From assembly GCF_009725235.1 (NCBI RefSeq), contig NZ_WJFC01000069.1:1-60306 (forward strand): 60,306 bases of DNA, written 5' to 3'. A program made the position numbers and the translations under genes. The notes beneath the pieces are model-generated. The model searched no databases. It saw only the letters and a program-made list of their open reading frames with translations, and had not been told where the DNA came from. This document shows positions 52,271-60,306 of the stretch, in pieces. Numbering within the stretch: position 1 is the stretch's first letter; each line of letters begins with the position of its first letter. The stretch comes from Scytonema sp. UIC 10036. Its GTDB lineage: Bacteria > Cyanobacteriota > Cyanobacteriia > Cyanobacteriales > Nostocaceae.

Positions 52271-55200
52271 CTAAGTTGTCTCAGATTCTGTCACAACATA
52301 AACAGGTTTTTCTACAAGACAGTTAGCAGTTTCATCATTTTCTTTTTCATTTTTTTCCTGACATTCATTTTTATTCAAAAAGAGATGGGTATTTGTCCTA
52401 AATTGATTACGCAAGGAATTGCCTTGGTTAGTTCCTTGATATTGAGTGGAAGCATGACTAGAAGTACTTGCATCTCCAAAGCCACTTTGACTAATTTTCA
52501 CTCCACCAATTTTTCCTGGTTGGAATTTATAAAATCTGGCTCCCGAACCGAAAGGAACACTTTGTGCAACTCCTGGTGTAAAATTAACATTATTTAACCC
52601 AGGAGAATCTTGCACGTAAATAAATTCTGTGTCAGTCTCAATTGATTTGAAGTTGCGGTTACGGATTTCGTCCAAGAAATTCTGATTAATTGATTTCGCG
52701 CTTCCGGGAGGAGTTCTTTCTACTTTTAACCTACCTTGATGTATCTCCACGACTGCTTTACGCAGCATCAAGTTTGGATCTTTACCGTGAAATTTGATTG
52801 ATTGGTTAATAAACTTCTCCGCTGTAGTGTAATCTCTTTTTTCTAGTGCTACATCAATATTTTGAATTCGCTGTTGTAAGTCTAATTTTTTAAACGCAAT
52901 AAACTCTAATGGGTTTTGGATAAGTTTTTGAGCTTCTTGACGAGGATTAAACGGTTCTTGATGATTTGCTTTGTTACCAGAAAACTTCTGAAATCCTTGC
53001 GTTTGCTGCGATACCTGCGCTTCATCCAGCCAATCGAGATGAAAAATACGTCCATCATCTGGTTCACCAACAGCCATTTTTGTTTTTGGTGGTTTGACAG
53101 GCGGCTGACCACTACCACCACCTTCTCTCAGTTTTATCCATCTATTAGATTGAGCAAGTTTGACATAGTAATTATTTAACTGCTCTGGAGAATATCTGAC
53201 TTCTACAACACCATCCATCTCCTTAATGGCTGCAAGGACATCATTCCCTTTATACTTACTCAAACGTAAGCTCATGGAAGAGCCAGCATCTATATCCCGA
53301 CTTTCAAAACCTACGTTAAAACCATTTGCTGTTTTATTGATTTTCAGGTTGCCAAATTCTGTATCCCCAACACTGGTGTTGATTTGCACTCCATCTGCAG
53401 TTTGCGCGACTCTGCGGGTAAATTTTTGATTCGCTAGTTCAGCATTAAAACTGCGGAATTTAGCTGTAGTTTCTGCTTGGACTGTTGTTTCGCTAACGTT
53501 TTTACTCAGATTTTTAATGCTATAAGTTGTTTCATCTAAAGTCTGAAATGTCAGTTTACCTTCATTAGAGACTACAGAATTGTACTTCAAGTTAGACCTT
53601 AAACCTATTTCGTCAATTTCACTTTTAGCAGGTAAAATATCGCGTTTGTAGAAAGTGCTTCTATCTGCCAGAGAAACTCCTCCTCTGAAACTACGTTTTT
53701 GACCAAACAGCTGATAAGATTCTGAGGCAAGTAATGGCATGGTTTCTGTTTTTGCCCCTTTATAGCCTCGCTCATAAAATTTCACTGCTTGCCATTGCTG
53801 AAATTTTAAGTTTGCACCTTGAGCTTTTATCCAGTCTGGGAACCAGTTATCGCGTTTAACAGATACTTCTTGCAAAAAGCCAAGTTTGTCACTATGGTAG
53901 GATTTATTAAGCCAGTTTATGATTAGGCTCCACTTCATAATTTGGTTGAGCCGTTGGTATTGTGGTTCGTAGCGGGCAACTTCTTCATAATGGTCATTCC
54001 ACCAACTTAAAAAGGCATCAGTATTTGCCGCCGCAGTAGTTTCAACCCCTTTCGATTTTTTTGACGACTTAGCATAAATGCGGGTAGCATTTCTTGCAAA
54101 TAATAAATTGTTGCCCCCATTCGCTTCTTGAAAACCTCTGTCTTGAGGACCAAACCACAGGCGTGTATGAGGCAGTTCTTCAAGTTCCTGTTTGTAAATT
54201 GATGAAATCTTAATTTTAGTTAGAGGATAAAAGTCTGGGATAATTTCCGGTTTAGGAGTACTGTCTAGGTAGTTCAGCGCCCACAATTTGGCTAGCAAGT
54301 CTGTGTAAAAAAGAACCATCCCAACTTCTGTCCCTTTCAAGTCTCCATCGTAACGAGCGGCTTGGAAACTTTGTGTGTCAGGTGAATCTAAGAGGTTATT
54401 AATTTTTACTAGTTTGCTTTTGATAATTTTTTTTTGTGTTGATGCTAATTCTTCATCTTTTTGTTTAATAATGTTTTTGCCGATTTCGTTTAATTTTTGT
54501 TCTCTTTTCTGAATCTCTGGTTCAATTTGTCTCATGATTTGTTCGCGTGAATAACCAGCTTCTTGAAGAGATTTTATTAATGCTTCAATTTCTGCACGAT
54601 ACCGATTTTCATAGCGCCTTCTTTCGGCTTCAATGTCTCGATTTTGCTGTGCTATGTAAGGTTTAATCGCTTGCTTGATTTCTGCTCCAATTTGTCCTTC
54701 TCTCAAGGATTGATACCCTTGCTCGGTTTGGAGAAATTTGTCAAGTCGCTCCATTAATTGGCGATAAGGATCTATGTCGTTTTGGGATAAACCTTGTTGT
54801 GCCTTTTGAATATCTTGGTCACTAATTACGGGTTTACCACCGATTTTGAATGCTTGTAATAGAGGTTTCTCATTTTCTAAGATTTTTTGCAATTCTCGAT
54901 AATCAATTTCAGGATCTAGAGAAAACCCGCTACCATTGACATTATTGAATTTTTCAGGATGCTCTTGTATGTTCTTTTCTGACTGCCAAATAGCAGCAAT
55001 ATCTTCTACACGAATTCCCTGATATTTCTCGCCGCTAATTTTACGCCCACCTAAGGTTAGGCTAGAACCATCGATTTCAGCAAATGTAACATCATCTACC
55101 TGAGTTATGAACTTCTGAAAGTCATTGAAGTTTTGAATGCTGGCTTGATGGTAGCCATAGTCACTGCTAAATAATTTTTCTCCACCAACTGATTCGCGCT

Positions 55201-55747
55201 TGGTTAAAACAACAGTTTGCTTATCTTCTGAGATTTCATATTCAAAAACTTCAAAAAGTTTAGGCTGCTTACCCCGATCTTTGCGGTGGCGATCGGCAAT
55301 GTGAGCTAAGTCATCAATGCGTTCTGCATTTGAGGTAGCTTTTGGTACAAGGGCAACTATCTTCCCATCGCCAATGTTAAGCGATCGCGTTGTGCCATAC
55401 TCAAAGTTAGAGATAGCACTCATATAACCATAGCGCACTGTTGGCAGATCGTAGATACCTTGGCTGATTTTTTCGATCTCAAGCCCTTTACCAGTAATCA
55501 CAGTCAGTAGCAACCAATCTCTTAATTGATCCAACTTTTGACGTTCGGTCAACTTTTCAAAACCTTCATGTGGCTCAAAGTTGATAACCTGAGGTTCATT
55601 GAGAGGGAAATTTTTCTGAGTTGTGGCTTCTGTTGGTTGTGCGACAACTGAGGATGTGTTGGTTTGAGCGTACACTACTCCCAAAGCCACGGGAGATGCA
55701 ACAAGAAGAGTAATGCTCAACAAATCAAAAATTTTTCTCATGCTCAT
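52271..55747 (-). CDS. Very large exported protein of a caspase/CHAT operon
   Basis: 1158 residues, family not recognised. Residues 1-28 are a Sec signal peptide (IFDLLSITLLVASPVALGVVYAQ). A globular N-terminal part follows, then a charged coiled-coil stretch at about 350-450 (IEAERRRYENRYRAEIEALI), a beta-rich region at about 640-870 (TTYSIKNLSKNVSETTVQAE) and a TPR-like helical pair near 985-1030. The stop is 5 bp before the CHAT gene and the start is 2 bp after the 640-residue gene, so it is co-translated with both. It may be the periplasmic sensor, scaffold or effector of the caspase module. No toxin or enzyme motif is visible. Confidence 0.8.
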   Translation of the reverse strand: MSMRKIFDLLSITLLVASPVALGVVYAQTNTSSVVAQPTEATTQKNFPLNEPQVINFEPHEGFEKLTERQKLDQLRDWLLLTVITGKGLEIEKISQGIYDLPTVRYGYMSAISNFEYGTTRSLNIGDGKIVALVPKATSNAERIDDLAHIADRHRKDRGKQPKLFEVFEYEISEDKQTVVLTKRESVGGEKLFSSDYGYHQASIQNFNDFQKFITQVDDVTFAEIDGSSLTLGGRKISGEKYQGIRVEDIAAIWQSEKNIQEHPEKFNNVNGSGFSLDPEIDYRELQKILENEKPLLQAFKIGGKPVISDQDIQKAQQGLSQNDIDPYRQLMERLDKFLQTEQGYQSLREGQIGAEIKQAIKPYIAQQNRDIEAERRRYENRYRAEIEALIKSLQEAGYSREQIMRQIEPEIQKREQKLNEIGKNIIKQKDEELASTQKKIIKSKLVKINNLLDSPDTQSFQAARYDGDLKGTEVGMVLFYTDLLAKLWALNYLDSTPKPEIIPDFYPLTKIKISSIYKQELEELPHTRLWFGPQDRGFQEANGGNNLLFARNATRIYAKSSKKSKGVETTAAANTDAFLSWWNDHYEEVARYEPQYQRLNQIMKWSLIINWLNKSYHSDKLGFLQEVSVKRDNWFPDWIKAQGANLKFQQWQAVKFYERGYKGAKTETMPLLASESYQLFGQKRSFRGGVSLADRSTFYKRDILPAKSEIDEIGLRSNLKYNSVVSNEGKLTFQTLDETTYSIKNLSKNVSETTVQAETTAKFRSFNAELANQKFTRRVAQTADGVQINTSVGDTEFGNLKINKTANGFNVGFESRDIDAGSSMSLRLSKYKGNDVLAAIKEMDGVVEVRYSPEQLNNYYVKLAQSNRWIKLREGGGSGQPPVKPPKTKMAVGEPDDGRIFHLDWLDEAQVSQQTQGFQKFSGNKANHQEPFNPRQEAQKLIQNPLEFIAFKKLDLQQRIQNIDVALEKRDYTTAEKFINQSIKFHGKDPNLMLRKAVVEIHQGRLKVERTPPGSAKSINQNFLDEIRNRNFKSIETDTEFIYVQDSPGLNNVNFTPGVAQSVPFGSGARFYKFQPGKIGGVKISQSGFGDASTSSHASTQYQGTNQGNSLRNQFRTNTHLFLNKNECQEKNEKENDETANCLVEKPVYVVTESETT

Positions 55748-55749
55748 GG

Positions 55750-57672
55750 CTATTTCTCCTGTGCGATCGCGGTTTTCTGTAATTGTTTATAGAGTTGTAA
55801 ATATTCCATATCTGCTTGTTTGAGTTGCGCCTCTGGCTGCTGGGAAAACCAACGTACCAAAGACTCTTCGTAAATTTCTATGACTTGTGGAGCCCGTTCA
55901 TCTTTGTGAAGAACAGACGGATTTTTGAAAAAATCTTTAGATGCTTTTAGCACTGCCTCATCGTTTTGTACTTGCTTTGCTGCTAGAATTGTTTGATAGG
56001 CATTCTCTCTCTCTGCAACTGTTGTTTTTTCTCGGATCGCGATATAACCAGTCATAACTATCAGCACGCTTGCAACTACCGCTTGTAGCTTAATGCGCTT
56101 GTCTTGAGAACTTAACAGCCACGGGATAAAAGGTTCTGTACTTATTTGGAATCGTGTAGATTTAGGTGTAAGGATGGGAGGTGCTTCCGAGTGTCCCGTT
56201 TGAGGTGTTACTAAAACGCGATCGCTTACCTCCTCAAACAGTTTACGTTCCAGAAATGCACAGATAACATCAGCATCCAGTTCCGCCAAGCCAGGTTTAT
56301 CAAGAATTGACCATTGCCATAAACCAGCCAAATTAGCTTTACTTGGTGGTGGGTTTTGCAACACCTTTCCCACTGCATCCCTTAGCTCAAGTGCCTTTAT
56401 AGCCCAGCTACTAGTAGACTCAATTGGTATCGTACTGCCGTTAACGGTATGCATGACTCCCGCAGGCAATTCTTTCTGCCAACCTTTGGGGGGAGTTGGT
56501 AGCCCAATTTTATGCCAAAGGTAAACAGCTTCAGCTATATAAAAATCATTCGCTGTTTCCTTAGCTTCATTGGAATCAATATAAACGTTCATAGGTGCAA
56601 AACCTTTGTTTGCTTCGGCTACCATCTGTTGTCCTTTGGGAGTCAGTTGCATACCCTGTCTGATATCCACTTGAAGTTGATTCACCTGCTCTTGCAGTTG
56701 CTTCATCGTCTCAATTAGCTCGTCACGAGTCTCAAAAGCTTTCTGGAAGTATGGATTGTATGTTACAGATTTTTGGATACAAAGCAAACCCAAAGCAAAA
56801 GAACTAGTATTAGCCAAACAAATTGCCCGCAAGTAATACAAACTACCTAACAATTCAAAAATAGTCAGATTGTAGGGATAGTTCTTTAAGTATTTCTCCA
56901 AGGTTTGGATACCAGTTAATAAATGTTTGGCATTTTTAGAATGCTGGCTATTTGTCCTCGCCTCTTGAAGCTTTGCCAGACTCGCTAAGTAGTACATTTC
57001 TACCATTTCACCTTGAAACTCAATATCGTTTGGCAAATACTTCAGCCTACTTTGACAGTAATTAATCGCCAGACGCCATTTTTTAGCTTCTTTACACGCA
57101 GAAATTCGTGTTTGCCAAGCTTCTCCTAGCAGCGATCGCACTTCTTCACTAGAGAAAGTAGCGAACTCCAACAATTGCTGGATATAGTCTATGTGAACAA
57201 AAGCACGTTCTTTCCAAGAAGGCTTTGTTGTTTTCGATATCAGTCCGTTATAGAAAGCGCAATGGGTATCAATAAATAATTCATGCAACAAACGCTGATG
57301 TAATTGGGTAGGCTCATTCATCACTGTTGCTTCAGGATGACTGGCTACAGCTATTGCTAACTTTTGCCATACCTCATGCTGTTTTGATAACGCCTTGAAC
57401 TTGATTTGTACTTGACGCCAGTAAAAATCAGCCCTTTGCCACTTTGATGCCAATTCTGCTTCTATCGCCAGTTGATGCTGACACAACAAACTTCCAAATT
57501 GATTTAGGAAATTGAGATTGTCTCCAGAATTTTTTTCCTTAACAAGACTCAAAATATTACAGGCTGCTTGGCGATCGCCAGTTAATTCGGCTTGCTCAGA
57601 ATTCAATTTGTAAAGATTTTCTGAGATGACAGGAAATACTCGTTCTTGAAAACGACATGAACTTGCAACCAT
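55750..57672 (-). CDS. Membrane-anchored helical protein of the caspase operon
   Basis: 640 residues. Residues about 1-350 are helical and TPR-like (DFYWRQVQIKFKALSKQHEV, YYLRAICLANTSSFALGLLC). A single transmembrane helix lies near 545-565 (LQAVVASVLIVMTGYIAIRE), followed by about 75 residues that end in a helical tail. The cytoplasmic part would therefore be N-terminal. No catalytic motif is seen. The gene follows the caspase gene by 133 bp and overlaps nothing. Its stop is 2 bp before the start of the exported protein gene. It probably couples the cytoplasmic caspase to the envelope partner. Confidence 0.8.
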   Translation of the reverse strand: MVASSCRFQERVFPVISENLYKLNSEQAELTGDRQAACNILSLVKEKNSGDNLNFLNQFGSLLCQHQLAIEAELASKWQRADFYWRQVQIKFKALSKQHEVWQKLAIAVASHPEATVMNEPTQLHQRLLHELFIDTHCAFYNGLISKTTKPSWKERAFVHIDYIQQLLEFATFSSEEVRSLLGEAWQTRISACKEAKKWRLAINYCQSRLKYLPNDIEFQGEMVEMYYLASLAKLQEARTNSQHSKNAKHLLTGIQTLEKYLKNYPYNLTIFELLGSLYYLRAICLANTSSFALGLLCIQKSVTYNPYFQKAFETRDELIETMKQLQEQVNQLQVDIRQGMQLTPKGQQMVAEANKGFAPMNVYIDSNEAKETANDFYIAEAVYLWHKIGLPTPPKGWQKELPAGVMHTVNGSTIPIESTSSWAIKALELRDAVGKVLQNPPPSKANLAGLWQWSILDKPGLAELDADVICAFLERKLFEEVSDRVLVTPQTGHSEAPPILTPKSTRFQISTEPFIPWLLSSQDKRIKLQAVVASVLIVMTGYIAIREKTTVAERENAYQTILAAKQVQNDEAVLKASKDFFKNPSVLHKDERAPQVIEIYEESLVRWFSQQPEAQLKQADMEYLQLYKQLQKTAIAQEK

Positions 57673-57805
57673 GAAAACCTCCAGTGTATATTATGTTTAC
57701 TTAACAGTTGTTTTTATACTTTGTTTATAATAGTCATCTCCAGAAATTAATTATGCATTACCTAAAAATCTTGGTAGGGGCGCGGCAGCCTCTCTACTTA
57801 AGTTT

Positions 57806-60085
57806 TTATAAAACATTTGGTTTTTCTCCAACATGGTAAAAAATATAAGATGAAACTCTGTGTCCGTTTGATTTATCTTGATGCGACTTTTGCCAGCTTA
57901 ATAAGCACCCAAGTATAGCTGTAAAAGTAACCATAAGAATTAATCCAATTCTAATCTGTTTGAACCAACTAGATCCCACTAAAGTATCATTTTTATATGT
58001 TGTGTCCCTTTCAATCTGTGAGTTTTGCTTTTGAGTTAGTTTTTCTCCATCAGGTTTTTGTAAATTAACTTCCTTGGGTATTGCAGTTATTATCAGGATT
58101 TCATTCGTTACCCAGTCATCCAAAATTTCAGGCTTTTGAGGTTCAGATGGCTCGGCAACTATAGCACGAGATTGAACCTGTGATATTAAGCGTTTAACAC
58201 TATTGTCAAGAGTAAGATGTAACTGTGTGTTAACTGTATTTGAAGAACGGGTATGAAGAATTTCGAGATTGTCTTGTTCTAATAATTTAGCATCAAATTC
58301 AGTAGTACTAACAATCAACTTAAGAATATCTTTATACTCCATTACTCCTGGTTTCCAAAGATTCTGAGGGATAGAAATAGAGATATGTTTTCCTTCTAAA
58401 GCCCAAGTTTCTTGTCCCGGTTCTAACCAAATCCCAGTACAATCTCCTGCAAAAGGAATCGCGGTGACTGCAAAACGTTCGGTTAGATTCAGTAAAACAC
58501 AATAAAGTATTTTGTGACTTTTATTAGTTAATTTAATTTGGATGCTAGGAGGTTGTATTTTATCGTCATTGACTTTGTACTCCAAATAAATTTGGTAATC
58601 CTGAATTTCTGAACTTTGTTGATAAACCTGCATCAGCATCGCATCAGATTGAATTGAACTGTTTGCAGGGCTTGTAATGGTAGCTATAGTTATCCATCGA
58701 GCAATATGTTCTAAAGCTTGAATGGCTTGCTGGGCGCTTTCTAAGGTAAACCCTGATATCGGGGATATTAATTGACGGCGATCGCTTGCACGGATAAGGA
58801 GATATTCATCGTGCGAAGCTTGCAAATGAAAATCGGCGTCGCTAAAATCAGAGACTTCGCAAATATAAAGTGAAGGGCTTTCACCAAAACTGGCTGTGTG
58901 AATAGCTTGACGTGCAAAGTTAATCCCAGGTTCCTCTCCTTCAAGATAAACCTTCAAAGAAGATAACGCTTGACTGATAATGACTGCTTTATAAGTGAAT
59001 TCTGGTTTTAATTCTTTTTTTTCCCCAGATATATTAATTCTGCTTAACTGTGGTAATACTTCAGTGACTTCTGCCACAGCAACTGCATTTTGTAGCTGAC
59101 TGATATCTTCTACGTCAATTGGGAAGATAGCTAATCTTGTCTTTTCTTTTCCCTGACCAGAAATAATACCATGAACTGCGCCTCCATCAATACTCCAACC
59201 GTAAACTCTATCGTAAATAACGGTAAAGTACATTTGTCGTTTAACAATTGTACCTCCTAAAAAAGGTTGGTCTAGGTAGTTTGAGTTGGTAGCTTCAATT
59301 TGTGGTGATTGTTGTGGATAAAAACTGCGTACAAATGCATTAGTGCGTTTAAATATATCCCGATAAGTTAAATGACTGTTGCGTTGCAAACTATCTAGTA
59401 AAAAGTAAGAAAATGCTCCTCTTTTCTGACTAAAGTGTTCTCTAGCTTCTTCATTATCTCGACAAGCAGCTAAGAATATATATTCTCCCTTTGGTAGAGA
59501 AAAGCTACCGGAAAGTAAACCATTAATCTCTTCATCAGAAAATATAAAGCTAGAAAGCGGACGTTTCCTCCAATCATTTTCAACTGAACGGATACCTGTA
59601 TAAGTAACATTGTTGCGATCGCGTGTTCCTCCACCAGAATGACAGCAATCTAAAATCACAACAATATGCGGATTATTTTGAGAAACTTCTGCAATGAGTT
59701 TGGCGAGTTCTTTATCAGCTAAATCCCAGTTATCTTCAGTTCGACTATCCCAACAAACTAAAGTTTCGTTCAAATGGTCTGGTTCTAAATGCCAAAATTC
59801 TTTTGCGGCATCTTCTTGAGAACCATGTCCGCTGTAGTAAAATAGAGCAATATCATTGCTTTTAGCCTGACAGAGGTGTTCCCGAAAAGCAGTAATAATC
59901 GCTTGTCGAGTTGCTTGGTAATTTAGCAGTTTCTTGATATATAATCTATCTCCATTATTTGTCACCTGTTTTCTTAAAAACTCTTCTATCGCTATGATAT
60001 CGTTAATGCACCCTTCTAAAGGTGGAATTGTAGGGGATTTATAATTATCAATTCCAACTGCTAAAGCATAAATACTGCGACTCAT
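57806..60085 (-). CDS. Caspase-family (C14, orthocaspase) protease with C-terminal membrane helix
   Basis: 759 residues. Residues 1-270 are a p20-like caspase domain with His87 (YYSGHGSQ) and Cys148 (LDCCHSGGGTRD), the catalytic pair of bacterial orthocaspases, so it should be active. The middle (about 280-690) is beta-rich and lacks a recognised domain. A transmembrane helix lies near 718-740 (IGLILMVTFTAILGCLLSW). Orthocaspases cleave after basic residues and are linked to stress responses, death and antiphage defence. It is the first gene of a four-gene cluster that also contains a CHAT protease, so two caspase-clan proteases are encoded together. A ribosome site (gaggtaaag) precedes the ATG at 60085. 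Confidence 0.92.
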   Translation of the reverse strand: MSRSIYALAVGIDNYKSPTIPPLEGCINDIIAIEEFLRKQVTNNGDRLYIKKLLNYQATRQAIITAFREHLCQAKSNDIALFYYSGHGSQEDAAKEFWHLEPDHLNETLVCWDSRTEDNWDLADKELAKLIAEVSQNNPHIVVILDCCHSGGGTRDRNNVTYTGIRSVENDWRKRPLSSFIFSDEEINGLLSGSFSLPKGEYIFLAACRDNEEAREHFSQKRGAFSYFLLDSLQRNSHLTYRDIFKRTNAFVRSFYPQQSPQIEATNSNYLDQPFLGGTIVKRQMYFTVIYDRVYGWSIDGGAVHGIISGQGKEKTRLAIFPIDVEDISQLQNAVAVAEVTEVLPQLSRINISGEKKELKPEFTYKAVIISQALSSLKVYLEGEEPGINFARQAIHTASFGESPSLYICEVSDFSDADFHLQASHDEYLLIRASDRRQLISPISGFTLESAQQAIQALEHIARWITIATITSPANSSIQSDAMLMQVYQQSSEIQDYQIYLEYKVNDDKIQPPSIQIKLTNKSHKILYCVLLNLTERFAVTAIPFAGDCTGIWLEPGQETWALEGKHISISIPQNLWKPGVMEYKDILKLIVSTTEFDAKLLEQDNLEILHTRSSNTVNTQLHLTLDNSVKRLISQVQSRAIVAEPSEPQKPEILDDWVTNEILIITAIPKEVNLQKPDGEKLTQKQNSQIERDTTYKNDTLVGSSWFKQIRIGLILMVTFTAILGCLLSWQKSHQDKSNGHRVSSYIFYHVGEKPNVL

Positions 60086-60185
60086 AACTTTACCTCATAT
60101 TGGCATTTCATCAAAGTTCAAAAATCCAATTTTCCTGTGCCATCTAAAAGTTGAAGATATATAGCAATCTTATTTGAGATTTAAA

Positions 60186-60267
60186 CAAGGGAGACAAGGG
60201 AGACAAGGGAGACAAGGGAGACAAGGGAGACAAGGGAGACAAGGTAGACAAGGGAGACAAGGGAGAA
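60186..60267. repeat. 9-bp tandem repeat
   Basis: The unit gagacaagg is repeated about eight times (starts at 60191, 60200 and every nine bases, with one variant tagacaagg at 60245). It is a short tandemly repeated repetitive sequence of the sort common in filamentous cyanobacteria, lying 100-180 bp upstream of the caspase operon. Confidence 0.9.
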
Positions 60268-60306
60268 TAGATTCACTAGAAAGAAGAGATAAAAGAGAAA
60301 TATAAA

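Noticed and set aside
52906..53429. Frames antisense or out of frame inside the large exported protein gene
   Set aside because: They are shadows. The 1158-residue frame has a signal peptide and is coupled to its neighbours.

Overview
The window is a piece of a filamentous, mobile-element-rich cyanobacterial genome. The evidence is the frequent HIP1 octamer GCGATCGC, many short dispersed palindromes of cyanobacterial type, cyanobacterial protein families (zinc-ribbon protein at 1.3 kb, PEP-CTERM tail, NB-ARC/WD40 protein, vMAP-type HTH, caspase/CHAT genes) and the density of decayed insertion sequences. No rRNA, tRNA or CRISPR array was seen. It reads as an accessory region rather than core chromosome.

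Layout. (1) 0-3.7 kb: a stress-type membrane protein, a small zinc-ribbon protein, a remnant of a class II diterpene cyclase, a MITE-like element and a 37-bp tandem repeat. (2) 3.8-9.3 kb, plus strand: a small secondary-metabolite cluster of a ThDP-dependent (acyloin/acetolactate-synthase-like) enzyme, a KASIII-like acyltransferase lacking the usual active-site His, an SDR reductase and a SAM O-methyltransferase, interrupted by a MITE and a PEP-CTERM remnant. (3) 9.4-12 kb: three broken transposases. (4) 12-15.5 kb: an HTH/NB-ARC protein with 14 WD40 repeats. (5) 17-25 kb, minus strand: a sugar-phosphate cluster in the order tal-pgi, gnd, zwf, HAD phosphatase, class I fba and a 5'-truncated pgl, with a decayed transketolase tail upstream. 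An intact transketolase lies at 40-42 kb. (6) 25.3-27.8 kb: transposase remnants and an SDH-proteinase/ClpP-fold protein. (7) 27.9-35.2 kb, minus strand: a radical-SAM peptide-modification operon. A SPASM maturase is followed by a 733-residue putative substrate and then by a RiPP-maturation-type radical SAM protein. The substrate has ricin-like, beta/gamma-crystallin-like and trefoil-like domains and a 182-residue tail with 27 cysteines, all spaced at multiples of five residues. Two more genes follow, for a membrane protein and a helical repeat protein. (8) 35.5-43 kb: a ParB-like regulator, fragments of a pore-forming toxin and an IVS protein, a pseudogenised PLP decarboxylase fused to a vMAP HTH remnant, transketolase, and a small membrane protein between two inverted MITE copies. 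(9) 44-49 kb: a Tat-exported multicopper oxidase, a PPC-domain protein, an intact IS605-type TnpB with a tiny RHH-like ORF in front, and a small membrane protein. (10) 49.2-60.1 kb, minus strand: a four-gene cluster of caspase, membrane-anchored helical protein, very large exported protein and TPR-CHAT protease.

The strongest candidate for something undescribed is system 7. Its cysteine pentad tail is unlike the familiar small RiPP cores, and the folded 550-residue region would have to act as leader or scaffold. The caspase-CHAT operon and the ThDP/KASIII cluster are the next most interesting. By eye, the sugar-phosphate and radical-SAM blocks are GC-richer than the AT-rich flanks, which fits acquisition as islands, but no composition was computed.
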